Positions 22,187-34,256 of a DNA stretch of 64,000 nt are shown here, piece after piece. Position 1 is the stretch's first letter; each line of letters opens with the position of its first letter. This stretch comes from Clavelina lepadiformis (taxonomy: Eukaryota > Chordata > Ascidiacea > Aplousobranchia > Clavelinidae). The stretch spans positions 131,501-195,500 of the forward strand of contig NC_135245.1 in the NCBI RefSeq assembly GCF_947623445.1, written 5' to 3'. The notes under the pieces were generated by a model. That model was not told the DNA's origin and ran no database searches. It was given only the letters and a program-made list of their open reading frames with translations. Position numbers and translations under genes: made by a program.

Positions 22187-23878
22187 TTACACTTTAAAAT
22201 ATCTGTCTCGAAACGCATTGTGACCAGAATAAATTTTGCTTTTTATGACACAATCAGAGTTTATTCCATTTTTCAACGGCAATTTTTCCATGACAATGAG
22301 TCTCCGAGCAGAGTGACTGTTGAGAATTTGCTCGCAATTATAAACCAATCTGAGCATCGGATGTCTCGGGATGACATCATCGCTGTAATCAGCTCGATGC
22401 ACCGGCAGCCAATAAACAAGCCTGCCACCTGGTGTTAATGTTTTCACAGAAAAATTTATCAGGTCTTTAAAAATATCATCTAAATGATACGCAGTTTGTT
22501 CCGGAATGTGAAACTGTCCGTCAGGTAACGAAGGAACGGACGGCTCCTCCCTCTTTGACCCCACCCGCTGGCAAGCTTCTCGGATACCATATGGGGGGTC
22601 AGTAATTATCCCGTCAAATAAATTTTTGCCCCCGACATTCCAAGCATGCCTGGCACAATCGCAGACCAATACGTCGACGAACTTATCACCGAGCTTGTAG
22701 CCGGCCAGGCTCTGACGGACCGTCTCGTCTTTCTCCCGCCATCCTTTGAATAAACTCAATTTCAATATTTGCTTAATTATGTCATTGAGAAAATAAACTG
22801 GTGAAATTTTGACCGAATTGAAGTTAAATCATCATAATAACCGTCACCAAAACAGATGCTGCTGCATATTTACTCTAAAAGTTTGAAATGTCTGAAAAAG
22901 ACAACTTCTCACAGCAATAAAACCTTATTTGTAATTTATATGAGAAGTACCACCCACTTAAACCAGTGGTGGTTTGCCACAGCATGTTGCCAAATGTGCC
23001 GCAAAACTTTGCCTTAAAATTTACACTCACTGTTCGACGATAAAAAAATACAATCTAGGCAAAGACTCAAACCATTTTTCATGATGAATCTGCTCACCTG
23101 CGCCCTTCCTCGAAGACTTCCCCTGTGCGTGAAGAATATTGTAGTTGATGTCTCCACCAATCACGTGGGATCCAAAGTGGGCAGCAGCCACGAGCAAGCT
23201 GCCAGTGCCAACAAACGGGTCACATGTCAGGTGGCCGTGGGTGGAACACGCCAAGTTGGCCATCACCATGGCAAGTGTTGGATCCATGGAAGTATTGCCG
23301 ATAAATTTTCTTTTCTTCAAACTGTAGCGGTCAATCAAACTTCGCTGCCCGTGGCACACGAGCCGACCAAAGTACATGGCTGAAGGTATTGCAGGAGACT
23401 GCCCGTCCACCCGATCCAAATAATCTTCGATGATGTAAAACTCAGCATCGGGACAAGTGAGATTTACTTTACCGTGGAAAGGAAGAACGTCTTCCAATGC
23501 GTCCATCTTAGAAACTTGCTCAGACAGTGAAACCTTCTTTCCAATCCCTTTCACTCTGACCGCGAATGTCTTCGATTCATCAAAATGTTTCAGTTTAAAT
23601 GTGTCAGGAAAAGCGCAAATTGACACTTTCAATTCTGATAAATTTCTTCCAACTCCCCAAATTTCAAATGCACTTTTGGTGAGGACGGATCTTGACATCA
23701 CATTCTTGACATCCTGCTCATTGATGGAGCCCAGCAGTCGCATCGAGGATGAATCGACCTGGTTCTTGGCCCATTTCTCAGCAAGGTTAATCCCAAATAT
23801 TCTCCCAATCGATTCAAGCTCTGGCACAGCGCACTTGAGCTTTTCTTGGGCAAATAACATGAGGTAATGAATTGACAT
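22187..23878 (-). CDS. TRMT11: tRNA (guanine-N2) methyltransferase TRM11 homologue
   Basis: With TRMT112 this enzyme makes N2-methylguanosine at position 10 of cytosolic tRNAs. Two exons, 23878-23098 and 22743-22187, total 1338 bases (445 residues; human 463). The N-terminal THUMP-related part begins MSIHYLMLFAQEKLKC. It is followed by IYFGR-like MYFGRLVCHGQR and KKRKFIGNTSMDP. The Rossmann methyltransferase has SAM motif I DPFVGTGSLLVAAAHFG and the catalytic TDPPYGIRE. It ends YSGHNAFRDRYFKV, closely matching the human end. The ATG chosen follows an acceptor-like TACATTTCAG about 20 bp upstream. The intron of 354 bp contains nothing recognisable. It lies between MED25 and GPCPD1, all on the minus strand. 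Confidence 0.96.
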
Positions 23879-24275
23879 GATTTTGCTGCACTTCACTGAA
23901 ATGTAAACCATAGAGACGCAAATATTAATATAAACCAAGATAAATTTCATCGCAAGTTTTGATGTAAAACCACCAACCAGGTTAAACAAATCACTTAATG
24001 AAACAAAACTGATGCATGCCAGTCTCACCGATAAACAACAGAATCTTCCTTATAATAAAATTCCATCAACATTCGGTAATTACGTAGATAAGAACCATGA
24101 TACAGATACAAAAATTAAATAAAGCATTCTATAACATCAACCTGAACCAACAACAAATCATTTTCATCTTTTGCCAAACATAGCAGGTACTTTAAGATAG
24201 TATTTAAGAAGATACACAAGGGACCGTGACGGCAAATAGTTTGCACTTCAGGCCATGTTCTTGTGATTATGCTGT
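23879..24275. other. Gap between MED25 and TRMT11
   Basis: About 400 bp of AT-rich sequence holding the MED25 3' untranslated region and the TRMT11 upstream region. No further gene seen. Confidence 0.5.
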
Positions 24276-26654
24276 CTAAAATCTGCGTTGCTGGTTCTGC
24301 ATTGTGTTCATCATGTTGCCGCGTTGCATAAAGTTTTGCTGCTGCTGCATGTTATTTGCTGTTACTTGCCTCAAACGGGGATTCCCCTGTTGCATTGCCG
24401 AGTTATTGTTGCTTAGCAAGTTACGCAGCTGCTGTTGATCTTGTATCACTTGGGGATTTCCCTGCATGGGCATACTTCTTACCTGGGGTATTCGGACAAT
24501 ATTTGTTTTATTTCCACTTGAGATGGGCATACCAGCCGGGACCACTCGCTGTCCACCGCTCATGGCGCTGCCGGCATTACCGGTCATGCTGACCGACCCC
24601 GAGGTCATGTTGCCGATACCAATCTGCAAGTTTGAGTTTCCCTGAGGCAAGTTTCTGCCGGCACCCATCACTGCACTGCTCTGCTGCTGCCTCACTCCCA
24701 TCTGTGACGTCGACATCGGCACATTCGTGATTCTTGTTATGGTTGACATGGCAGGACCTGTGTTCACTTGCTGTTGGGCAAGCATTGTGTTCTGGTTGCC
24801 AGCGACTTGCGGCATGACAGCCTGACCCTGCGAGAACTGACCTTGCTGTGAGTACTGTGGCCTCGACTGGAAACCCTGCTGCTGCATTTGCATGTTCATG
24901 TTGCCTGAGTTTGCCATGTTCGGCTGCATCGGCTTATTTGTGGTTATTGATTTGCGTAACGCCTCCATAAACACAGCAGGATCGCTTGGCAGGAAACCAT
25001 AAAATTGACTTTCCTTTGAAGGTTCTTTGTTTTTAAGTAAGATTATAATTATAACCTTTGCATCCTGGTGTCTGGGAGCGGTGTTTATCAAACCACACAT
25101 CGGCTTCTGCATGTGGGCCATCAACTCTTGTGCAGATGACGGCGGATAGAAGCGGAAGATGACTTTTCGAGCCTGGCGGAGGAAACTGGAAACGCCGTTT
25201 ATAACATACTGAGGTATCATCTGCAGGTTCAAGGGATTTGGCCAACTGCTGGTATCAACCGGCGGCAAAATATTTGTGTTGGGGGCGGGGGATACCTCGC
25301 ACTGGAGCTGGTGGACAGACTTGGTATAGGCCGGGTTGGGACCAAGTTGCTTTTTCTTTTCTGCCCATTCAAGACGTCCACTCCATAAAACTTTATGATC
25401 GGGTTGTTGCGCTTTTGCAATATTTAAGACTTTTTCAGCTTCCTTCTGTGCCTCTGCGTACTGTGGCTGGGGCAACTGACCACCCATTGATGATGATGAT
25501 GGGACGTCTCCCATCACATGCCCCGGCATGCTGGGGAGCTGCTGGGCACCAGTGGTGCCTTGAGTGTAGCTGGATGTTGTTGGAAGGGGCAAATTGGTTG
25601 CCCGTGTTGGCTGATGGATGATGGTGTTTGGCAGGGCAGGGGCAATATTAGTCGCTGTGTTCACGACCGGTCTTATTGTGGTGACAGAGCTGCTGCGTGG
25701 TGAAGTCATCACAAATGATTGCTGGGCTTGTGGGGTACTAGCAAAGTTTTTCTGAGAGATGACCGCTGCTGAAGTGATCTGGATCGAAGCACTTGAGCTT
25801 GGCAGGGGATTGATAGTCTGAGTGTTTGTCAATTGACCTGGCACCGACACACTGGGAGGTTGTGGAAAGGAAAGATTCTCTCCTACAATTGTCTCTCGTG
25901 CAATGGGGGGGACTTCGACTGGAGGTCCAACCTCCATAGGGGCAGGAGAGTCAACCAACGTAGGTTGATGCGAGAACGACTTCTCTTCTCCTTGAACTTC
26001 TGACACAAGAACCGGTTCCCGCTCCGTAGGCAGCCGAAACCCTGATATCAACACAAGATGGCGCCTGTCTTGTGCATAGTTCATCAGTGGCGGCTGGTTG
26101 TTGTTGTTGGCCAAATATATCTGCTGGAGTTCAGCAATGTGCCGCGGGCATATCACCGACAACTTTACTTGCATTTCTTTCAGTTTCTCAGCAAGTTTAT
26201 GAGCGGTTAATCCAGTATAGTTATAACTTTCCATGCAAGCCATTTCGTAGGGTGGAGTGTTGGAGATCAAGAAGCAATATTTGCCGACGCTTCCACTTTT
26301 GTGAGTAGCACTCATGTCCACAAACAGCTGCAACGTGGTGGCGAGGCCCTCAGCTATAAAACTGAAGTGCTCTCCCCCACCTCCACTAAATTGAATCGAA
26401 TCCAACATTTTTAGGAAATTATTCACATTTCGAGTTGGAGTTATACATTGCGTGGATAAATCTGGAGCCCTGTCTGCTGCGTGGAAAAGCACAAGCCCGT
26501 AACGACTTCTATGTGTGGCTGAGTTCAGGTCTGTTGGATTCACAGATTGCCGATGGAAGTATTGAAGAGCGGGAATTAAATATTGTTTCTTGATGACATC
26601 CCAATGAGAAACCATATTGGCAGTGGCTTCAACACAAACAACAAATTCTACCAT
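24276..26654 (-). CDS. MED25: Mediator subunit 25
   Basis: MED25 links activators to the Mediator complex in the nucleus. The reading frame is uninterrupted, giving about 792 residues if it starts at MVEFVVCVEATANM (26654). The N-terminal von Willebrand type A domain (residues about 1-210) includes FSGGGGEHFSFIAEGLATTL. The central region is proline, serine and threonine rich. The activator-interacting ACID/PTOV domain begins LWSGRLEWAEKKK and includes NPLNLQMIPQYVINGV and FYGFLPSDPAVF. The tail of about 200 residues is rich in glutamine, methionine and asparagine. The frame is open for 32 more codons upstream and includes another ATG; an acceptor-like GGTTATTTCAG just before favours the start given. 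The lack of introns is unusual next to its multi-exon neighbours. Confidence 0.94.
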   Translation of the reverse strand: MVEFVVCVEATANMVSHWDVIKKQYLIPALQYFHRQSVNPTDLNSATHRSRYGLVLFHAADRAPDLSTQCITPTRNVNNFLKMLDSIQFSGGGGEHFSFIAEGLATTLQLFVDMSATHKSGSVGKYCFLISNTPPYEMACMESYNYTGLTAHKLAEKLKEMQVKLSVICPRHIAELQQIYLANNNNQPPLMNYAQDRRHLVLISGFRLPTEREPVLVSEVQGEEKSFSHQPTLVDSPAPMEVGPPVEVPPIARETIVGENLSFPQPPSVSVPGQLTNTQTINPLPSSSASIQITSAAVISQKNFASTPQAQQSFVMTSPRSSSVTTIRPVVNTATNIAPALPNTIIHQPTRATNLPLPTTSSYTQGTTGAQQLPSMPGHVMGDVPSSSSMGGQLPQPQYAEAQKEAEKVLNIAKAQQPDHKVLWSGRLEWAEKKKQLGPNPAYTKSVHQLQCEVSPAPNTNILPPVDTSSWPNPLNLQMIPQYVINGVSSFLRQARKVIFRFYPPSSAQELMAHMQKPMCGLINTAPRHQDAKVIIIILLKNKEPSKESQFYGFLPSDPAVFMEALRKSITTNKPMQPNMANSGNMNMQMQQQGFQSRPQYSQQGQFSQGQAVMPQVAGNQNTMLAQQQVNTGPAMSTITRITNVPMSTSQMGVRQQQSSAVMGAGRNLPQGNSNLQIGIGNMTSGSVSMTGNAGSAMSGGQRVVPAGMPISSGNKTNIVRIPQVRSMPMQGNPQVIQDQQQLRNLLSNNNSAMQQGNPRLRQVTANNMQQQQNFMQRGNMMNTMQNQQRRF

Positions 26655-27652
26655 AGTCTCCTTTTCTTCTGAAATAACCATCCCGGCCAATGAAGTAAGT
26701 TCTTGAATTACTGCAACAATAATTACACACACTACAGGTTTAATCTGCAACCTGACAATAAAAATTAAGGATAGAACTTTAGAAAGTGATCATTTCACCC
26801 CAAAATGGTTACCATAGTTTGAAAATCGCACTTGAGGAATCGCAGAATGGGTTGGCCTTGGTGCCGTAAAACACTTGAGTTAGGTTGATGAAAAATAACT
26901 TCAACCACAGTACAAATTGTTTACTGGTGAAATAGTGACAGCCGAGAGAAAAATCTAAAACAGCATTTTACCTAAGAGAGCTCCTATCACTGTAATTAAG
27001 TTATGCGGTCGCGGCCCACTGTTAAAGTTTGGCGGCTTGGAGAGCAAAGAATGGGTAAAAAGCTGACTTTAGCCGAGTTATTTACGATATCATACAAGTC
27101 TGAGATTGTAATCGAAGATGGTGGCTTAACAGTCTTAATCCAGTATATAATAATGTACAATTACATAACGAATATATATGGTAGCACTCCGAGGATAACT
27201 TTTGCTTACTCAACTTCTATGTCGTGTGTGAGAATTTGTTCATGTTCAATCACAAGGCTTAAAACTGGTTGGCAGCGAGAATGTTGAAGCAAAAAATTAG
27301 ACTTGGTTTAAAACTGAAGTTTTTCGGTTGGGGTAGATTTTTTCCTCAAAACAACCTTTAAAGGGAAAAATGGGTTTGAATAACGAACATTTGAATACTA
27401 AAAATAATACGGCTTTGCGAGAGAGTCTCTTTCTCAGAAAGAACTTCATTGACAATTGGAAAAAGCAATGCTAACGAAAATGAATAGAAAGATGATTAAA
27501 GTCGGATTAATGTGCAACTAATTTTCATGCCGACAAGATTTTTTATTTTTCATATGGTTCATCACAACTTCTAATGCATGGACTTGAACATACACATAAT
27601 AGTTCAGTACAGGAAACTGAGTGTTGGCCTGAGTTAAAATTAGCTCGATTTT

Positions 27653-27988
27653 CAGAGCTTCTCAAGCTTTTTCCTTTTGCGACCCCATTCTAGAAAAGAA
27701 ATTTCTGCGCGACTCCTTGATAGAAAACTTCCACATTAAAGATATTAAAACAATAAACGTTAAATCAGAAATCTCAAGTGGTGTTTTTGTCTCTTGCAAA
27801 ATTATACAAATGCACACAATCCACCAAAGTACAGTAACTTTAGCCTACATTAGTGAAAGAACTGCGTAATGGAAACAGTAAAACGAATAAAAAACTAAGA
27901 AACAACAATCCAATTTATAAAATCTGAATTTGTTTCACAACACTAAAACATTTTGTGGGAGTCGCGACCCACAGTTTCAGAAGCCCTG
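27653..27988 (+). mobile_element. hAT-like MITE, old
   Basis: Left end CAGAGCTTCTCAAG and inverted right end CAGGGCTTCTGAAA are imperfect terminal inverted repeats; GCGACCCC near the left end and TCGCGACCCA near the right reinforce them. No 8-bp duplication could be matched. Non-coding. Confidence 0.5.
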
Positions 27989-28319
27989 CTCCAGACAAAA
28001 GCTATTGATTCATTACGATACGAATATACGATTGCACTGTTGCGAGCTCGAAAATAAGCCGAAACGTGACGTCACTACCATAAGAAATGACCGAGGTAGA
28101 TTGGTAACGTTTGGATTCTGTGCGGAGAATTTTAATAGAAAAAAAAATTTGTGCGGATTTCCCATACACATCCCTTATATATTTTGCATTCGATTGTTGT
28201 AGTTGTCGAGTCGCAATTTTTGTTTTACGGAGCCTGTAAGTACCACAACAATTACAATTTGGGTTCCCAACATTTCTGCACACTCCACTTAAAATATTTC
28301 ACGTTCGCGCAAAATATTT

Positions 28320-28410
28320 ATAATCACCACAACATTTTTAAATCTCACCGCAACATTTTAAAATATCATTGCAACATTTTAAAATATCATTGCAGCATCT
28401 TCAAATATAA
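28320..28410 (+). repeat. Short tandem repeat, unit about 22 bp
   Basis: About four units of CAACATTTTAAAATATCATTG with small differences. Non-coding minisatellite. Confidence 0.6.
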
Positions 28411-29149
28411 TAAGAACATTACTTGGGAACCAGAACTGGTGCACCATTAAACTGCAGTGAATGATTAATTGTCTACAATTCTAGATGTACTAACCTAAAG
28501 GCCAGCAGTACTTGAGCTATGCTTACCATAAGGTAGTCGATGAGGTCTTCTGGAAAGGAATAAGGTTACCGGTCACAGCCACAAATAGTCTGAGATAGTA
28601 AGCTTTTGCAAGCCTTAACAAGCTTAGGTCTAGGCTACATGTTAAACATTGGAAGGTCTTTCGCAAGTGCAGTATGCTTACAGACTCTCGACTCTAGAGC
28701 TTGGCTTGTTTACCGTTCATGTTTTTTTTTTGTTGCAAAGGAAATGACCTCATACAACCGGCAACATGCCTATATGACTATATTGTATTATTGTACCTTA
28801 AATATTGCCGTTTAATCACATAAAATGAAACATGCCGTAATTGCAACATGCTATCGGAGACACATATCTAGAGGCAGGTGGTCTGTCACGGCCCCTCTAT
28901 TTGTGTGTGAAATGGTTTATTTGTTTTACGCTTGAATTGTTTTGTATTGAAGTCACTCATGCTTGCGATGGGTTGGCGAGTTACCAGTAAATATTTTCTC
29001 CAGTTCAAAGTTTCGAACGATCATGGTGTGGGGTTGCTTTTGGCTCAGGACGTTCAACAGTGGCAGCGTCTATTTCACCGGCTGCCGGTTACGAATTTTT
29101 GAAAAAGCTGGCAATCAGTCAAGCAGTTATTTCTTTCTAATTAGGTAAC

Positions 29150-29265
29150 TGCCGGACGGCAGAGTATGGCTGTTTTCAGCAAAAGATAAATGAGAAGTGC
29201 ACTGCGTAAAAATGCTCAGACGAAATGAAAGTGTCAGGTGCGCAATTACAAACTGATGTACACAG
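29150..29265 (+). repeat. Dispersed repeat copy (pair with 15806)
   Basis: Shares GGCAGAGTATGGC, AATGAGAAGTGCA and TGCGTAAAAATGCTCAG with 15806-15905. Inverted GCAGAGTATGGC words lie at about 29655 and 29960. Confidence 0.45.
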
Positions 29266-30747
29266 TTTTACTTATTCTTTCTTTGAATTTGTTTAAATTT
29301 CACTGACATACATATATTAAACAAATTGTACATTGTTGAAAACATCATCATGATGAATACATTATCACTGAAACAGCGCCTTATACTTTCTATTGCAAGG
29401 AGTTTTTCCCACAACAAAAATATGGTGCTCCAATGCTTTGCTTGGTTATCAAGTAGTGAGTGAGTACACAGAAGTGCTGTCCAAGTCATTTAGTGCAAAG
29501 TAAGTACAAGTGCACAACCAGATGATGTCATAATTTGAGTAGCTGAAGTCTAGTATACAAAGGGATCCTGTGGTTGTGCACTTGTACTCTAGACCGACTG
29601 TGTTTATATCTTTTTGTTTGGAGAACCGATTTGTTCTGGTGTGTGGTGTCATTATGCCATACTCTGCAGCTTGGGCTAAATGGATGATGGCAGCCTTGCT
29701 CATTCTTCACACTTAATGGTTCTAAGCATCAAACTTCTTATGATCTTCTCCTTTCTATCATTTTGTCTTTACTCTATTTTTTCCGCAAAGCATTGTAGGG
29801 TCTTGCTTGCCGCTACCACTTTGGAAGGTTCCCCAAATGCAAAGTCTACACAATTTAGTTATGGGCTATAACACTCGGATGTTGTCAGTAAAGTATCGAA
29901 TTGTGAGTTACGATCCTTGTAAAACTTAATTTGGCTTCTGCACTCCCGACATCAAAAACTGCCATACTCTGCACTCTGGGCATTATACGGCAATTTGGCT
30001 AATTAGTCAAATGAAATAGGGATGAGTAGCCAGTTTCACCAAAAAATCTCTATTTTAGTATTGATTTGTGGTCCAGTTTAATGGAGGTTTTTGCCCACGA
30101 ATCAAAAAACGGCAAAGTCAGCATGAGTATGTTTTTGTACACTGGCGGAAATTTCGTTGACTGCCTCCACTCAAGGAGAAACTGAGTAAACTTCGAAAAA
30201 GTTTAAAATATTTTTGGCAAAGTGACGCAGTTACAAGTATATTATGCAGAATGAAATTCTGGATGTTATAGTATAAATTTTGTTATTGTACGTTGAGTAT
30301 AACTTGTTCTATTTGGGTTTGAATCGGCAAGATCGAGCCTTTTTTCATATACCTATATGACAACTTTCAAACTGGTTTTGTTATCTTCTAAATAAGTAAT
30401 TTAAAAAATTCCACTAAAAATCAACAATATTAATCCTTAAAAACGCTGTCATCAGCAGGATTCAAATCCTACACGTCCAGTCACCAGTCCTGATGCCTAT
30501 CACTAGGTGTCAGGTATTCTTTTTCCTCAACTACAAGACTTATTTTTCAAGTTGGTTCGTACGATATTCAACGAACGCTGGTCAAATATTCCGTTCGTAA
30601 AAGTTTTAATTTTTCAACTATTTTTATAACTTAACGACAGAGCGGCGTCAATGTAGTCTGATAATAAATAAGACAATGCTGTTATTTTGGCTCGCTTAAA
30701 ACAATTTTATCTTTTTATTCAGATAGAGGGAACTATAGTAAAGCACG

Positions 30748-32085
30748 ATGGATCTTATTAATCGTGGCTATGAATTTTATAACTGGGCCGAAACATTTTC
30801 TGACCCGCGGGTCGTAGATTGGCCGCTACTTGCTTCACCTTGGCCAACGGTCGCGATCGTGCTCTTCTACTTCTTGTTTATTCTTGTAATTGGGCCGAGG
30901 TTCATGGCTAACAGGTATTCACTTATTTTAGTGTAGTTCTATACATTTTTATGAAAGATTCTGACAACAACCATGGTTTGCAGAGCTCCAATAGACTTTG
31001 GCACGTTCCTGCCCGCTTACAACTTTGCACTCGTTGCACTTAATTACTACATTGTCAAGGAAGCTTTAGTTGGAAGTTACAGGGCGGGTTACAGCTATGT
31101 TTGCACACCACTCCGGATGCATTCCTATGATCCCAATGATATGATGGTATTAATATGATTTAGAAATTTGCCATCACTAGAAATATTGCAATATAACATG
31201 AGACTTGCATAACTTTGGTCGCTTCCATGTGTTCAGGTTGCAAACGCCGTCTGGTGGTATTACTTCTCCAAGATCATTGAGCTCTTTGACACAGTTTTGT
31301 TTGTTTTGAGGAAACGTGAGCGTCAGATTTCATTTCTTCATGTCTACCACCATTCGACGATGCCGTTGATCTGGTGGATTGGAGCTAAATGGATGCCTGG
31401 TGGACAGGGTTAGTGGTCACATATCTGAGTTTCTCTTAATCAACTTTCAATCATACACTTTGTGTTTGTGCAGCTTTTGTCTGTGTCATGTTGAACTCTG
31501 GCGTCCATGTCGTGATGTATTCCTACTATGGTCTTGCTGCGTTTGGACCGAAGATGCAGAAATATCTCTGGTGGAAGAAATACATAACCATGCTTCAACT
31601 GGTGAGTGAAGATGTTAATTATCGGGGCGTTATATCATGAAAAAACATTCTCATTTTATAAGATTATTCATTAAAATAATCAGCATGGTCAACTGGATAA
31701 ATGTTGAAGCGAACCACATGAGAACTATGATATAAAAAAGATTGGTCCGAAGCTTCATGTCATGTGGTGAAGCTTAATGTTGTTTTGTTAGGTTCAATTT
31801 TGTCTTGCCATATACCACACATCCCAGTCGTTGTATGTGAGTTGTCGCTCCCCTGGTTGGATGCACTGGTCACTTATATTCTATGCATTCTCCATGATCA
31901 TCCTCTTCGGCAACTTTTACGTTCAAGCTTACCTCAAAAAGTCAAAGAAGAAATCGGATAAAGTTGACAACTTCACCAGTGGTTGTGAAGATAAAATGTT
32001 GAGAAATGCAATGAAGCGTGATGAGATGTCGCTTCGTATGAGAACGAGGAATGGAACAAAACCATCCAAAAGCAAGTCTTCGTAA
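30748..32085 (+). CDS. ELOVL4: Very-long-chain fatty acid elongase, ELOVL4 type
   Basis: ELOVL proteins are ER membrane 3-ketoacyl-CoA synthases that extend fatty acids by two carbons. Five exons (30748-30914, 30984-31146, 31237-31408, 31474-31601, 31792-32085) join to 924 bases, 307 residues, near the 314 of human ELOVL4. Key motifs are the catalytic HVYHHS box, [20 protein letters not shown] before it, [20 protein letters not shown] after it, and [15 protein letters not shown]. Several hydrophobic helices span the protein. The C-terminus is lysine-rich but lacks an obvious KxKxx signal. Similarity runs closest to ELOVL4 over its length, though a related ELOVL1/7 position cannot be excluded by eye. 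The acceptor-like TTTTTATTCAG lies about 27 bp before the ATG. Confidence 0.9.
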
Positions 32086-33091
32086 AATTTCCTGATTCAT
32101 AGTCCCAATGGTTCAGCAAAATCTTATTTTGAACGAACTGAAAATTTTTTGCTAAATCAACGCAAACGTTTCAGTTGAATAAACCATTGTTGTAACCTTC
32201 TTCAAAATATCCAGGCAAAGACAATTTTGTAGATGTTTTAGCGATTTTCCATTGTTTTCCTTCATATTTTGTTAAACAGGTAGATTTGTGACGTTTGGCA
32301 ATTATGATGTCACTGACTTTATTGCACTTACTGATAAAAATAGGCACAAGTTTTTGTATGAATTGCAAATTTCTTCACAAAATGTTCCAACACATTGTAT
32401 CTTTTGTTGTGGTTTCTAGAAAGTTCTCTACTGTATCCAATATGCAGGTATTACCTAACCATTATTACTTGTATGTGTTTTCTTTAAATTGATTTATGTA
32501 TGCAGCGTTTTGTAGTTGGTAGCAATCTCTACAATAAAAAAATCGAAGTTGTTTTGAAGCACATTGAGGTAGATTTTACAAACATTGTAATACTTCAGGC
32601 CTGCAATTCTTAACCAGGGGTGCTAAATAGATACATGGCAAGTAAATGTCAAATTAAAACTCTTCTATATTTCGAGGGTTTTCTCGTTTTGTTTAGAAAA
32701 TAGTCGGGCGCTAGGCATGTGCCAGGCCGCTGAAACTGGAAAACACTTTGTGGTTATTACTAGAATCCATGCCTCGCTCATCTTATGTGAACTAGACCAA
32801 TGCGGTTGGGAAAGAATTATTTATGAAGTGGATGATAACTGAAATTGCTTGTATCAACAGTATTATGCAGGTACGTGCAGTGCATAGAAATATCGTATTC
32901 TATCCTTAAGCAAATCAGCAGAAGATTAACTGACAAGTGGGGATTATTCCTCTTCTAGTGGATTATGATAAGACTGTGGAATAACATCAAGCTAAATTTT
33001 ATTAACATTGCATCATAATAACTTTACTGCGAGACTTGAAACTGGGCTGAGAATAGTTCACTGCAAATTTGTTTGTTTGATCGAGTGTCTC
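32086..33091. other. Convergent intergenic region
   Basis: Holds the 3' ends of ELOVL4 and FKBP2. No other gene or defined repeat was recognised. Confidence 0.5.
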
Positions 33092-34256
33092 CTATAATTC
33101 ACTCTTCCTGTTCACGATGTCGATGAGCTCAATCGTAAAAACCAGAGTTGCTCCCCCGGGGATGTCCCTGCCAGCTCCCCGATCACCATAACCTGGAAGA
33201 AGATGAATAAATTAAACGTCTTTCACTCCAACACTCATCAACATCCGATCCCTACCCAGATGAGGAGGAATGACCAACTTCCTCTTCTCTCCGATGCACA
33301 TCCTGCAACAGCATCATGTTGATGTAACAATTGCAAGAGATTCTTCAGTAAATCACTTAATTGCAACAAACCCGAGCAAGCCTTGGTCCCACCCTTTGAT
33401 CACTTGACCCTGACCAAGAACAAATTTAAAAGGTTCTCCTCTGTCAAGGCTGCTGTCAAACTTTTTCCCATCCTTCAGTGTTCCCTATAATTAAGAATAC
33501 AAGTACAAGCATGATTTGTTGAAAAATGAGCCCATATCAAACTTAAAGCACTCATCCTAAACCAGACTAAAAAGTTTTCCAAATGAGCAGAATTTCTTTG
33601 ATAACTGCAAAAGCTTAATTTTTAAGTCACTGCGTAAGACAACGCACGGAAAGATGACAGGCCTTGATTGTCTTCTTCATTGTACAAACTTACACACATT
33701 ATGCAAAACATTTGTTTGTAAAGTTTCCAAAAACTGGTACAAACTTTTTTGCCAATTGTTATATTACAGTTGTCACTGTAAAATAGCAGCACCTGCCCAG
33801 ACGATTAATCTTTGAAAACTATTATTTTGATATTTTCTACTTTGGGTCCATAGCCTATGTAGCAATATTTGTGTGTTTCGAACAACATGTCATTGCTGAA
33901 TCTACCCATATAAAAAACTTCTGGAACGTGGTTAGGTTTTATGCACGGTGAATAGGTTGCATATTTTCTTGGAAAGAAAATGGGAACGGCAGCCGTTAAT
34001 TCCTGTACTTGGCAAATCTTCAATTGCGGCCTAGGCCTATAGTGACCCATTCAAATAGAAAACAATATAAACATGCGTAATGAGCAATTTAAAAATCATC
34101 TGCACATACCGTGTAATGGACTGCTAACTGGTCATTCTTGCGAGCTGTAATTGCGCAATTTCCAACTTTTTTTGTGACACCGATTTGCAACTTGGCTTCT
34201 TTACATAACGCTCCGCACAAACAGCCAAATAAGAACGCAATAGTTGCAAGCTTCAT
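33092..34256 (-). CDS. FKBP2: FKBP-type peptidyl-prolyl isomerase of the ER lumen
   Basis: FKBP2 (FKBP13) catalyses proline cis-trans isomerisation in the secretory pathway. Four exons, 34256-34110, 33484-33372, 33302-33256 and 33192-33092, total 408 bases (135 residues; human 142). An N-terminal signal peptide, [18 protein letters not shown], is followed by [15 protein letters not shown]. The FKBP core contains [52 protein letters not shown] and [16 protein letters not shown], covering the usual ligand-pocket residues. The end NRKSEL resembles the RTEL-type ER retention tail of vertebrate FKBP2. The cysteine pair expected in the family is present (GNCAI, MCIG). Confidence 0.96.

Larger units (their letters stand above)
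26655..30747. other. Intergenic region between MED25 and ELOVL4
   Basis: MED25 (minus) and ELOVL4 (plus) diverge from here, so promoters of both should lie in it. It contains a MITE-like element at 27653-27988, short tandem repeats at about 28320-28410 and a dispersed repeat at 29150. No convincing gene was found on either strand. Confidence 0.5.

Noticed and set aside
22187-22438. Plus-strand frames opposite TRMT11
   Set aside because: They are antisense shadows of the TRMT11 second exon.
28320-28410. Regular repeats considered as a CRISPR array
   Set aside because: Units are contiguous with no unique spacers, and the genome is eukaryotic; this is a minisatellite.
30440-30530. tRNA-like sequence on the minus strand with GGATTTGAATCC
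   Set aside because: The B box is only approximate and no cloverleaf could be drawn, so it was not listed.
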